DNA of 64,000 bases from Myxococcales bacterium. GTDB taxonomy: Bacteria; Myxococcota_A; Polyangia; Haliangiales; Haliangiaceae. A program made the translations under genes and the position numbers. A model generated the notes under the pieces. It was not told where the DNA came from. It did not search any database and saw nothing but the letters and a program-made list of their open reading frames with translations. How positions within the stretch are numbered: position 1 is the stretch's first letter; each line of letters begins with the position of its first letter. This document shows positions 18,653 through 27,793 of the stretch, in pieces. Where the stretch lies: the NCBI GenBank assembly GCA_016717005.1, contig JADJUF010000008.1, positions 387,501-451,500 on the forward strand, in the 5' to 3' direction.

Positions 18653-19387
18653 TCAACGCGCCGGGCGTTCCGCGTCCTCGGTGGGGGCCCTGTCGGCGCT
18701 CGCCCCCGACGAGGGAAGGTTCGGCGACGAACCCGCTGGACCACGGTCGTCGAGGGGCGCCAGCGTCGCGTCGTCGATCTCGATCCCCGGCCCCGGCGCG
18801 ACCTCGGCGCCGTCGGCGAGCGCGATCGCCAGCGCGGCGTCGATCGCGTCGGCCTGCCACGGCGTCGACGGCGGCAGCGCCAGCGGCGCGGCGCGCACCG
18901 CCAGCTCGGCGCGCGCGGCGTGCTCGAGGATCGCGTGGCCGAACACCAGCGCCCGGGCGCCGACGACGATCAGGCCGCCCTCGTCGAGCAGCGCCAGCCG
19001 ATCGTGGGCCGGCGCGCGGGCGCCCGGCAGCCTCGGCCCGGCCGCGTAGCGCGCCCGCTGGAACCCGGCCAGGCGCTCGGTCAGCGCCCACTTGCCGCGC
19101 GGGAACGTCGCCCAGACGACCGCGTTCCACAGGTCGTGGGCGTTGCGCGCGCGGGTCGGCACCCAGCCGCGATCGGCGATCGCCAGCTCGTACGGCAGCG
19201 CGTCGGTCGCGCCCCGCGGCGCCTGCGCCACCAGCCGGAGCGTCCGCGCGCGCCGCAGGCCGGCGCCGAGGTGAGCGTCGAGCTCGGCCACCGTCGGCCA
19301 GCGCGGCCCCGTCGGCAGCGACGCGATCGTCGCGCGATAGGCCGCGAACCGCGGCCCACGCCAGCGCGCGGGATCCCAGGCGTGCAC
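18653..19387 (-). CDS. DUF3025 family protein
   Basis: 244 residues matching the DUF3025 layout. It has an N-terminal helical part (WPTVAELDAHLGAGLRRA), then LPYELAIADRGWVPTRARNAHDLWNAVVWATFPRGKWALTER, which holds the family's characteristic NWHD-like and WLTFP-like motifs, then a DEGGLIVV strand and GHAILEHAARAELAV. The family is intracellular with no known activity. Start is GTG 19387. The C-terminal 25 residues are Ser/Pro/Asp-rich and probably disordered. It converges with the FecR-TPR gene and is divergent from the FG-GAP lipoprotein across only 47 bases. Confidence 0.8.
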   Translation of the reverse strand: MHAWDPARWRGPRFAAYRATIASLPTGPRWPTVAELDAHLGAGLRRARTLRLVAQAPRGATDALPYELAIADRGWVPTRARNAHDLWNAVVWATFPRGKWALTERLAGFQRARYAAGPRLPGARAPAHDRLALLDEGGLIVVGARALVFGHAILEHAARAELAVRAAPLALPPSTPWQADAIDAALAIALADGAEVAPGPGIEIDDATLAPLDDRGPAGSSPNLPSSGASADRAPTEDAERPAR

Positions 19388-19434
19388 GCCGGCACGCTAC
19401 CAGGTCCGCCCCGGCCGCGTGCTACCGTCGACGC

Positions 19435-20568
19435 GTGCGGTCGCCCTTGACCATGGTCGTGCTGGTCGCGGGTGGGTGCAACGCCGTGTTCGGGCTCGAC
19501 CCGGTCACCGTGGAGGACGCGCCGCCGGCGGCGAACCTCCGGTTCGACCTCGAGGCGGCGCCGGCCGCGCTCGTCGCCGGCGCCCTGAGCCCCAGCGGCC
19601 CGATCGAGCTGGTCGTGACCACCGGCACCAACGTCGTGGTCGTGCTCCACAACCGCACCGCCGTGGCGGGCGCGCCGATCTTCGCGCCCGAGCGCCTGGT
19701 GTTCGCGGTCGGACGCCAGTTCGACGCCGCGGCCCTGGTCGAGCCGACGCCGGGCGCCGCGCCGGTGCTGGCCACGGTCGCCGCCGACGGCACCCTCTAC
19801 CGGATCGACAGCACCGGCGCGGCGCTGACGGCGACCGATCAGGGCCTCGCGGTCGCCAGCCCCGGCGACGTCGTGCTCGGCGGTGAGTACACGGCGGGCG
19901 CCGGCGTCGCGCTGATCGGGACGCCGGGTGGCAAGGCGGTCCGGGCCATCGAGGTCGCCACGAGCAACGAGCTGCTGGGCGCGACGCTGGCCAAGAACCT
20001 GCGCGCGTGGGTCCCGGCCGACCTGGATCGCGCCCCGCCGATCGACGCCATGGTCGCGGTCGATGGCGCCGTGCTCGCGCTCCGCCTGACCACGATCACC
20101 GCCGGCAACTCGGTCATCGCCGCCGAGGTCGGCGGGGCGACCAACCTCGGACCACCGCTCGCCGCCGGCGATCTCGACGGCGACGGCGACGACGACGTCG
20201 TCGGCGTCGACGCCGGCACCGCCCTGGTCGAGGCCTTCTTGACCACCACCACCGAGCTCCAGCATGGCGAGTCCGATGGCCTCGACCTCGGCGTCACGCC
20301 CAGCTTCCTCGCCATCGGCGACGTCGACGGCGACGGCCGCGGCGACCTGGTCGCCGCGGCGCCGGGCGCCAGCGCGTCGACCACGCTCGTCGTCGCGTAC
20401 GGCGACGGCCGCGGCAGGTTCGCGCCCGGCGCGCCGCTCGCCCTGCCCGGCCTGGCCCGCGGCCTCGTCGTCGTCGACCTCGATCACGACGGCCGCGACG
20501 ACGTCGGGCTCGCCGTCGCTGGCCCCGGCGGCGCGCCCGGGGCGATCCACCTGGTCTTCCCGCGCTGA
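19435..20568 (+). CDS. FG-GAP/VCBS-repeat lipoprotein
   Basis: 377 residues with a very short lipoprotein signal (VVLVAGGC). The mature protein is beta-propeller-like. Two or more calcium-binding FG-GAP loops are clear: GDLDGDGDDDVVG, GDVDGDGRGDLVA and DLDHDGRDDVGLA. It is likely anchored in the outer membrane, facing the periplasm or surface. Ligand unknown. GTG 19435 gives the Arg-containing signal start; ATG 19453 is an alternative. It is upstream of plsX by about 58 bases, but there is no functional link to lipid synthesis. Confidence 0.8.
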   Translation: MRSPLTMVVLVAGGCNAVFGLDPVTVEDAPPAANLRFDLEAAPAALVAGALSPSGPIELVVTTGTNVVVVLHNRTAVAGAPIFAPERLVFAVGRQFDAAALVEPTPGAAPVLATVAADGTLYRIDSTGAALTATDQGLAVASPGDVVLGGEYTAGAGVALIGTPGGKAVRAIEVATSNELLGATLAKNLRAWVPADLDRAPPIDAMVAVDGAVLALRLTTITAGNSVIAAEVGGATNLGPPLAAGDLDGDGDDDVVGVDAGTALVEAFLTTTTELQHGESDGLDLGVTPSFLAIGDVDGDGRGDLVAAAPGASASTTLVVAYGDGRGRFAPGAPLALPGLARGLVVVDLDHDGRDDVGLAVAGPGGAPGAIHLVFPR

Positions 20569-20626
20569 TCGCACCGAGCACGCGAACTTCCCCGGCGCGA
20601 CCGGCCGTGCCATCATGCCCGCGCCG

Positions 20627-21673
20627 ATGCAGCGGATCGTCGTCGACGCGATGGGAGGGGATCACGCCCCCGAGGAGATCGTCAAGGGTGCCGCCGAGGC
20701 GTCGCTGGCCCTGCCCGACGCCGAGATCATCCTGGTCGGCGACGCCGAGGTGATCGGCGCCACGCTGCCGCGCCTGCGCCACGACGGCGCCCGGGTCCGG
20801 GTCCACCACGCCGCCCAGGTGGTCGACATGGACGACAAGCCGTCCGAGGCCCTGGCCGCCAAGCCCGACGCCTCGATCCTGGTCGCGGCCCAGCTGGTCG
20901 CCGCCGGCGAGGGCGACGCGCTGGTCTCGGCCGGCAACACCGGCGCCAGCGTGCTGGCGTGCGCGCGCACGTGGAAGCTGATCCCCGGCGTCCGCCGCGC
21001 GGCCCTGGCGTCGGTCTTCCCGACCGAGCTACGCCGCGGTGAGAAGAACGACCCGTTCTCGCTGATCCTCGACGTCGGCGCCACGATCGACGCGACCGCC
21101 GAGGACCTGGTCACGTTCGCGATCATGGGCGCGGCCTACGCCACGCTGGTGTCGCGCAACCGCCGGCCGCGGGTCGCGCTCCTGTCCAACGGCACCGAGG
21201 CCGGCAAGGGCCCGGCGGCGGTGGTCGCGGCCCACCAGATCCTGCTCGAGGCCACCGAGCTCAACTTCATCGGCAACGTCGAGGGCCTCGACATCCCGCG
21301 CGGCGTCGCCGACGTGATCGTCTGCAACGGCTTCGTCGGCAACGTCGTCCTGAAGATGCTCGAGGGCGTGTCCGAGACCGTCGTGCGCCTGGCCCGCTAC
21401 GCCCACAAGGAGAAGCTGGCCTGGCGCATCGGCCTGATGGCGCTGTCGAGCGCGCTGACCCAGCTCAAGTCCGTGACCGACTGGCAGCAGTACGGCGGCG
21501 CGCCGCTCCTCGGGCTCGAGCACCCGTTCATCAAGGCGCACGGCCGCTCGAGCGCGCCCGCGATCACCAACGCGATCAAGGTCGCGGGCAAGGCCGCGGC
21601 CGGCGATCTGTGCGGCCACATCGCGCGCGGCCTCGCCGACCTGTCGGGGCGCCGCCAGGCCCCCACGCCGTGA
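20627..21673 (+). CDS. plsX: phosphate acyltransferase PlsX
   Basis: Converts acyl-ACP and phosphate to acyl-phosphate, the acyl donor for PlsY in phospholipid synthesis. The 348-residue length is typical. Signatures are VVDAMGGDHAPEEIVKGA at the start, SAGNTGA, LLSNGTEAGKG, NVEGLDIPRG, VIVCNGFVGNVVLK and PLLGLEHPFIKAHGRSS. ATG 20627 places the family start at residue 1; ATG 20615 is in frame and adds four residues. Neither has a clear Shine-Dalgarno. Its stop overlaps the next gene's start as GTGA, coupling it to a HAD phosphatase. Confidence 0.96.
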   Translation: MQRIVVDAMGGDHAPEEIVKGAAEASLALPDAEIILVGDAEVIGATLPRLRHDGARVRVHHAAQVVDMDDKPSEALAAKPDASILVAAQLVAAGEGDALVSAGNTGASVLACARTWKLIPGVRRAALASVFPTELRRGEKNDPFSLILDVGATIDATAEDLVTFAIMGAAYATLVSRNRRPRVALLSNGTEAGKGPAAVVAAHQILLEATELNFIGNVEGLDIPRGVADVIVCNGFVGNVVLKMLEGVSETVVRLARYAHKEKLAWRIGLMALSSALTQLKSVTDWQQYGGAPLLGLEHPFIKAHGRSSAPAITNAIKVAGKAAAGDLCGHIARGLADLSGRRQAPTP

Positions 21674-22716
21674 CCGCGCGCGCGCGCCACGTGTTCCGGT
21701 GGGATCTCGACAAGACCTACCTGCGCACCGAGTTCGACAGCTTCCGCGACCTGGTCAAGAGCGCGATCGAGACCGCGGCCGACAAGCAGGCCTACCCCGG
21801 CGCGACCGCGGTGCTGCGCACGCTATCGAACACCGACGGCTACAAGGTGTGCATCGTCAGCGGCAGCCCGACCCAGATGCGCACGGTGCTGGCGGCCAAG
21901 CTGGCGCTCGACGGCGTCGCCTACGACGAGTTCGTCCTGAAGAACAACCTGCGCAACATCCTGCGCGGCCGGTTCCGCGCGCTGCGCGCCCAGATCCCGT
22001 ACAAGCTGCCGGCCCTGCTGGCGAGCCGCGGCAAGTCGCCGCCGGCGCCGGCCGAGACGCTGTTCGGTGACGACGCCGAGGCCGACGCGATCGTCTACTG
22101 CCTGTACGCCGATCTGCTGGCGGGCCGGGTCGACCTCGAGACCCTCGAGCGCATCCTGCGCTCGGCCCGCGCCTACGACGACGAGACCCTGCGCACGGTC
22201 GAGCTGGCCCGGCGGGCGCCGCCCGGCGACGTCGTCCGGCGCATCATCATCCACCTCGATCGCCGGTCGCCGCCCCAGGGCTTCCGCCGCTATGGCCCGC
22301 GGCTGGTGCCGGTGTTCAACTACTTCCAGGCGGCGCTGGTGCTCTACGGCGACGGCGTCCTCGACGCGCGCCAGCTCCTGTTCGTGGCGTTCGAGATGCT
22401 CGACACCGGCCAGTACCGGCTGGCGACGCTCGCCAACTCGCTCCAGGACCTGATGCGCCGCAACCGCCTCGCCACCGAGAGCGTGCTGCGCCTCGCCGAC
22501 GAGGTCGGCGCCCTGGCCCGCGGCGGCTCGCTGGCCGCGCGCCCCGACCTGCCCCCGTTCGACACGATCGCCCGGGCGTTCACCGATCGCGTCCGCGAGC
22601 TGCGCGTGGCCCCGACCCCGACCTGGTCGTCGGACCCCGAGCCGCTCGACTACGTGGCGCTCGTCGACCAAGAGCACGACAGCCGCCGCGATCGTCGCCG
22701 CCGCGGCCACGATTGA
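21670..22716 (+). CDS. HAD-superfamily phosphatase coupled to plsX
   Basis: 348 residues. HAD motif I is FRWDLDKTYL (DxDxT), motif II is IVSGSP, a motif III-like Lys lies in VLKNNLRN, and motif IV is LFGDDAEADA. The layout (a DSFRDLVKSAIE segment after motif I and a long helical C-terminus) resembles App1/DUF2183-type phosphatidate phosphatases more than small-molecule HADs, but assignment to that family is tentative. The GTG start overlaps the plsX stop. The pairing with an acyl-phosphate synthase suggests, without proving, a role in phospholipid metabolism. The final 20 residues are highly basic. Confidence 0.75.
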   Translation: MTARARHVFRWDLDKTYLRTEFDSFRDLVKSAIETAADKQAYPGATAVLRTLSNTDGYKVCIVSGSPTQMRTVLAAKLALDGVAYDEFVLKNNLRNILRGRFRALRAQIPYKLPALLASRGKSPPAPAETLFGDDAEADAIVYCLYADLLAGRVDLETLERILRSARAYDDETLRTVELARRAPPGDVVRRIIIHLDRRSPPQGFRRYGPRLVPVFNYFQAALVLYGDGVLDARQLLFVAFEMLDTGQYRLATLANSLQDLMRRNRLATESVLRLADEVGALARGGSLAARPDLPPFDTIARAFTDRVRELRVAPTPTWSSDPEPLDYVALVDQEHDSRRDRRRRGHD

Positions 22717-22843
22717 TCCGCTCGCGACACCCGCCGTACGGGCCGGGCTGACGGGCCGTGGACCAGCGGTCCGGCCGGACGACGTAAGACGAGGTCACCG
22801 ACGACGGCCGCGGCGCTGGGGCCATGGTGTTACGCTCGGGATC

Positions 22844-24337
22844 GTGCCGGCCGCCGCATCGCCCCTGCTCGCGCTCGGCGACGCGGTGCTCGAGCGCTAC
22901 CGGGCGCTCGAGATCATCGCGACCGGGGGCCACAGCGTGGTCTACCGCGGCAAGGACGAGCGCCTGGCGCGGCCGGTGTGCATCAAGGTGTTCACCAAGG
23001 TGCCGGGCGACGTCGGCATCGCCCAGACCAGCTACGAGCACTTCGTGCAGGAGGCGTTCGCGCTGTCGCGGCTGACCCACCCGCACACGCTGCGCATCTA
23101 CGACTTCGGCCACCTCGGCGAGGCGACGCCGTTCCACGTGTCCGAGTACATGAACGGCGGCACCCTGACCCACCAGGTCCGCGAGCGCGGCCCGCTCCGC
23201 GCCGACGAGGCGCTCAAGGTCACGCGCGCGATGTGCGACGCGCTGGCCGAGGCCCACACGCTCGGCATCGTCCACCGCGACGTGAAGCCCCACAACATCC
23301 TGTTCGCGATGGTCGGCAACGCGCGCCTGGCCAAGCTCGCCGACTTCGGCGTCGCCAAGTGGCACGAGGGCGCCGCCACCGCCGATCCGGCCGAGCGCGC
23401 CGGCGACACCCAGGTGGTCTCGGGGCAGCGCATGGCGATGTACTCGCCGAGCTGGGCCGCGCCCGAGCAGCTCGCCGGCCAGGGGGTCACGCCCGCCGCC
23501 GACATCTACTCGCTGGCCCTGGTCACCGTGTACATGCTGACCAGCCAGGCGATCTTCGCCGACGACGATCTGTACGAGAGCTACCGCAAGCGCCGCCACG
23601 CCGACGAGCTGGTCGCCGAGGCGCTGGCGTCGCTCGACCTGCCGGCGCCCGCGGTCGCGCTCCTGCAGCGCGCGCTGCGGTTCCACCCCGACGAGCGCCC
23701 CGACGACGCCGCCGAGTTCGGGCTCGAGCTCCACGACGCGTTCGAGCCGATCACCGCGCCGACCAACCGGCTGCCCGAGGCGCCGGCCCGGGCGCCGTCG
23801 CCGGTCGAGCTGGTGCGCGCGCCCGACGACGAGGCCGACCGCCCTCGACCGGCCCGGGCCCAGCCGCCGCGCCGCGTCGGCCTCGGCGCCCCGTTCGCGG
23901 TGGCCCAGCGCGCGGGGAGCTTCGTCGCGCTCACCAACGGCGCCGGTGACGTCGCCGGCCTCGGCGGCAAGACCCGGCTGCGGATCACCTCGCTGCCGCC
24001 GATCGGCGGCCGCCGGCAGATCCACGTGAAGGGCCTGTCGTCGTTCATCGGCAAGAAGGGCGGCCGGCCGTCGGTCGCCGTCCACCTCGACGGCGACGCC
24101 ATGCTCGATCTGTACGGCCACGGCACCACCGCCAGCGGCCGGGTCCGGGTGTCGCTGGGCCTGCCCGCCGCCGGCCACACCGTGTTCCGGGTCGGTGAGG
24201 AGTCGATCGCGGTGAGCCTGGAGGAGTGCCCCGATCCGATCCTGGTCGACTTCGGCGGCGGCGCCGAATGCGCGCTCGTCTACACACCGGTCTATAATTC
24301 AGCGACCGATCCCCGCCGGGCCCGCCGGCGCACCTGA
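22844..24337 (+). CDS. Ser/Thr protein kinase with C-terminal beta-rich domain
   Basis: 497 residues. A complete Hanks-type kinase spans about 18-285: ATGGHSVVYRG loop, catalytic Lys48 in VCIKVF, HRDVKPHN at 144-151, DFG at 167-169, and WAAPEQL at 204-210. A Pro/Arg linker leads to an unrecognised 120-residue beta-rich domain (about 370-485; LRITSLPPIGGRRQIHVKG, FRVGEESIAVSLEECPDP). No transmembrane helix is seen, so it is cytoplasmic. Start is GTG. The second kinase starts three bases after its stop. Two adjacent kinases with different active-site details suggest a cascade or a kinase/pseudokinase pair. Confidence 0.93.
   Translation: MPAAASPLLALGDAVLERYRALEIIATGGHSVVYRGKDERLARPVCIKVFTKVPGDVGIAQTSYEHFVQEAFALSRLTHPHTLRIYDFGHLGEATPFHVSEYMNGGTLTHQVRERGPLRADEALKVTRAMCDALAEAHTLGIVHRDVKPHNILFAMVGNARLAKLADFGVAKWHEGAATADPAERAGDTQVVSGQRMAMYSPSWAAPEQLAGQGVTPAADIYSLALVTVYMLTSQAIFADDDLYESYRKRRHADELVAEALASLDLPAPAVALLQRALRFHPDERPDDAAEFGLELHDAFEPITAPTNRLPEAPARAPSPVELVRAPDDEADRPRPARAQPPRRVGLGAPFAVAQRAGSFVALTNGAGDVAGLGGKTRLRITSLPPIGGRRQIHVKGLSSFIGKKGGRPSVAVHLDGDAMLDLYGHGTTASGRVRVSLGLPAAGHTVFRVGEESIAVSLEECPDPILVDFGGGAECALVYTPVYNSATDPRRARRRT
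24293..24298 (+). promoter_or_regulatory. perfect TATAAT within the end of the first kinase gene
   Basis: A consensus -10 hexamer, very rare in this GC-rich sequence, lies 42 bases before the start of the second kinase. No convincing -35 hexamer sits 16-18 bases upstream. It may allow separate transcription of the second kinase, or it may be chance. Confidence 0.25.
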
Positions 24338-24340
24338 CCC

Positions 24341-25951
<1,611 letters not shown>

Positions 25952-25968
25952 AGGGAGGGTGAGCGGGC

Positions 25969-26246
25969 GGACCGGCTGCGGGGCCCATGGCCTGCGTTGG
26001 TGGGGCCCTCCCACGTCCTCACGTACAGACGTACGCTCCGGCGTGGGGCCCTCCCACCGCCTTGCCCATGGGCCTCCTCGCGCGGTCCAGCTAGACCTCG
26101 ATCGGCGAGCCCTCCACCAACCCGGATACCGGAACCGGATCCCGACCACTGTTCCTCTCGGTTGCGACGTCCACTTCGGCGTCGACTCCGCCCGCCTCGC
26201 CTACCAGAACGCCCACCAACGCACCCATGGGCCCCGCAGCCGGTCC
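25969..26246. repeat. inverted-repeat-bounded intergenic element
   Basis: The 316-base gap between the second kinase and the next gene is framed by 35-36-base inverted repeats. The left arm starts ggaccggctgcggggcccat and lies at 25969-26004; the right arm is at 26212-26246. They match almost perfectly, with one short indel. Inside are two copies of the palindrome gtggggccctcccac (26000-26014 and 26043-26057) and a degraded copy of the kinase 3' end at 26169-26210. No transposase or target-site duplication is evident. It could be a MITE-like element or a transcribed hairpin, and it contains no credible gene. Confidence 0.75.
26169..26210 (+). pseudogene. fragment duplicated from the kinase gene 3' end
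   Basis: The run starting gtccacttcggcgtcgac at 26169 and ending ctcgcctaccagaac at 26210 repeats 25838-25884 of the second kinase (coding for VHFGVD...ARLAYQN) with a five-base deletion in the middle. The bases before it are also partly similar. It is a non-functional remnant lying inside the inverted-repeat element. Confidence 0.75.
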
Positions 26247-26267
26247 GGTGGACCGAAGCACGGTAGG

Positions 26268-27236
26268 CTAGAGGCCGGCGCCGGTCGGGTTGTCGGTACA
26301 CTCGAACAAGTTCGAGCCGGTCGCCGGGTAGCGGTAGAGGCCGGCGAAGCACATCTCGGAGTCCGAGCTGTCGCCGAACGGGACGGCGTGGCCGGTGGTG
26401 TTCTCGTAGGTGCACTCGACCCGGATCTGATCGCCGCCGACGACGTTGAGCTCGGGCGACTGCTGGTAGAAGTTCTGCTCGCCGAAGCGGAACGCGTCGT
26501 CGTGGAGCACCGTCGGCGTACCGCCGCGGATGTGCGTGACCTTCTGGTGGGTCGCGAGCTGGTGCATGTGCGGCCACACCGCGAACAGCTGGTAGTTGCG
26601 CCCCGACGCGATCGTGCAGCCGCCGGTCACGGTGTACGGCGCGGCGTTGTTGGGGATCTGGAACAGGAACTTCCCGGCGAACACGAACTCGGCCAGGTTG
26701 GCCGGCTCGGTCGGGACGGTCTTGACGAGGATGCCGGAGTCGCCCGTGATCGGCTGATCCGAGGTGTTGTAGAGGTGCAGGTTGAGGTGGACCTGCTCGC
26801 CGGCGCGGACCTTGACGGCCACGCCCGCGGGGAAGTCGTAGTCCGAGGTGCCGACGCCCGACGCGTACAGCATCTTCAGGCCGAGCGTGCCGACGCTGCA
26901 GTCGTACTCGCCGTCGGGGCCCTGGGTGTTGCCGTTGGTGGCGATGCTGAGCACCGTGTGGTGCGTGCCCTGGGGCGCCTGGGCCCGGAAGCCCGTGATG
27001 TAGACGTCCTGGGTCATCGTCAGGCGGGCGCACTTGTACGTGTCGGGCTGGCCGCCGGGCAGGGTCCAGGTGCGACCGATCAGGCGGGTGTACCCGGCCG
27101 GGATGTCGGCGTCGACCTGGGTGCCGCCGTCGTCGGTGGTCCCCGGCGCGTCGATCGGTGAGTCACCATCGCCACCGCCACACGCCGAGAACATGACCAG
27201 GGACAGGAGTGAGGCGCCGACGCAGCTGGACTTCAT
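26268..27236 (-). CDS. lipoprotein resembling copper type II ascorbate-dependent monooxygenases
   Basis: 322 residues with a lipoprotein signal (LLSLVMFSAC). Histidine patterns fit the peptidylglycine-monooxygenase-like fold: GTHHTVLSIA in the first half, then HLNLHLYNTSD, VWPHMHQLATHQK, and late acidic and aromatic residues (CTYENTTGHAVPFG). In that family such His (and one Met) bind two copper ions and hydroxylate aliphatic carbons. The substrate here is unknown and I cannot place every ligand with certainty. ATG 27236 starts the signal peptide. It is divergent from cheW, with only about 35 bases between the starts. Confidence 0.72.
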   Translation of the reverse strand: MKSSCVGASLLSLVMFSACGGGDGDSPIDAPGTTDDGGTQVDADIPAGYTRLIGRTWTLPGGQPDTYKCARLTMTQDVYITGFRAQAPQGTHHTVLSIATNGNTQGPDGEYDCSVGTLGLKMLYASGVGTSDYDFPAGVAVKVRAGEQVHLNLHLYNTSDQPITGDSGILVKTVPTEPANLAEFVFAGKFLFQIPNNAAPYTVTGGCTIASGRNYQLFAVWPHMHQLATHQKVTHIRGGTPTVLHDDAFRFGEQNFYQQSPELNVVGGDQIRVECTYENTTGHAVPFGDSSDSEMCFAGLYRYPATGSNLFECTDNPTGAGL

Positions 27237-27271
27237 GGCCAGCGAGTGTACGCGATCGCGCGGTTGCGCAT

Positions 27272-27793
27272 ATGCTGATATCACCCGTGGCGGACGAACT
27301 CAGAAATGTGATCGTCTTCACACTCGCCGGAGCCCGCCACGCGGCCGAGCTGCGCTGGGTCCGCGAGGTCATCACGCTCGGGTTCGTGACCTCGGTGCCG
27401 ACCGCTCCGCCCGGCATCGCCGGGGCCTTCAACCACCGCGGCCACCTGGTGCCGGTCCTCGACATCGCCGCGCTCGGCCACGCCGGCGCCAGCGGCCAAC
27501 CCCGGCAGGGCGACTCGGCGCTGCTGGTCGAGATCGACGGGGTCACCGCGGCGCTGCGGGTCGACAAGGTCGAGGAGGTCGCGACCCTGCCGGTCGGTAC
27601 GCCCACCTCGGTCGTCGACGGCCGCGGCCGCACGATCGCCCTGATCGATCCGCCGGCGCTGGTGCGGCAGGCCATCGCCGAGGCCAACGCGGTCCGCGGC
27701 GACGACCCCGAGGACGCCCCGGTGCTGCCTCGCGATCCCACCACCGGCGCGCGGCTCCGGGTCGCGTTCGACGGGGACACCACGCTTGGCTGA
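27272..27793 (+). CDS. cheW: CheW-like coupling protein
   Basis: 173 residues forming a CheW SH3-like double barrel: VIVFTLAGARHAAELRWVREVI, then NHRGHLVPVLDIAALG and ALLVEIDGVTAALRVDKVEEV. Such proteins link receptors to CheA. A GTG at 27287 (VADELRNVIVF) is a plausible alternative start. The CheA hybrid begins eight bases before its stop. No methyl-accepting receptor, CheR or CheB is nearby, so the pair probably serves a non-canonical or distant pathway. Confidence 0.85.
   Translation: MLISPVADELRNVIVFTLAGARHAAELRWVREVITLGFVTSVPTAPPGIAGAFNHRGHLVPVLDIAALGHAGASGQPRQGDSALLVEIDGVTAALRVDKVEEVATLPVGTPTSVVDGRGRTIALIDPPALVRQAIAEANAVRGDDPEDAPVLPRDPTTGARLRVAFDGDTTLG

Noticed and set aside
25969..26246. 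Insertion sequence
   Set aside because: No transposase frame and no target-site duplication visible; arms fit a non-autonomous or structural element at best.
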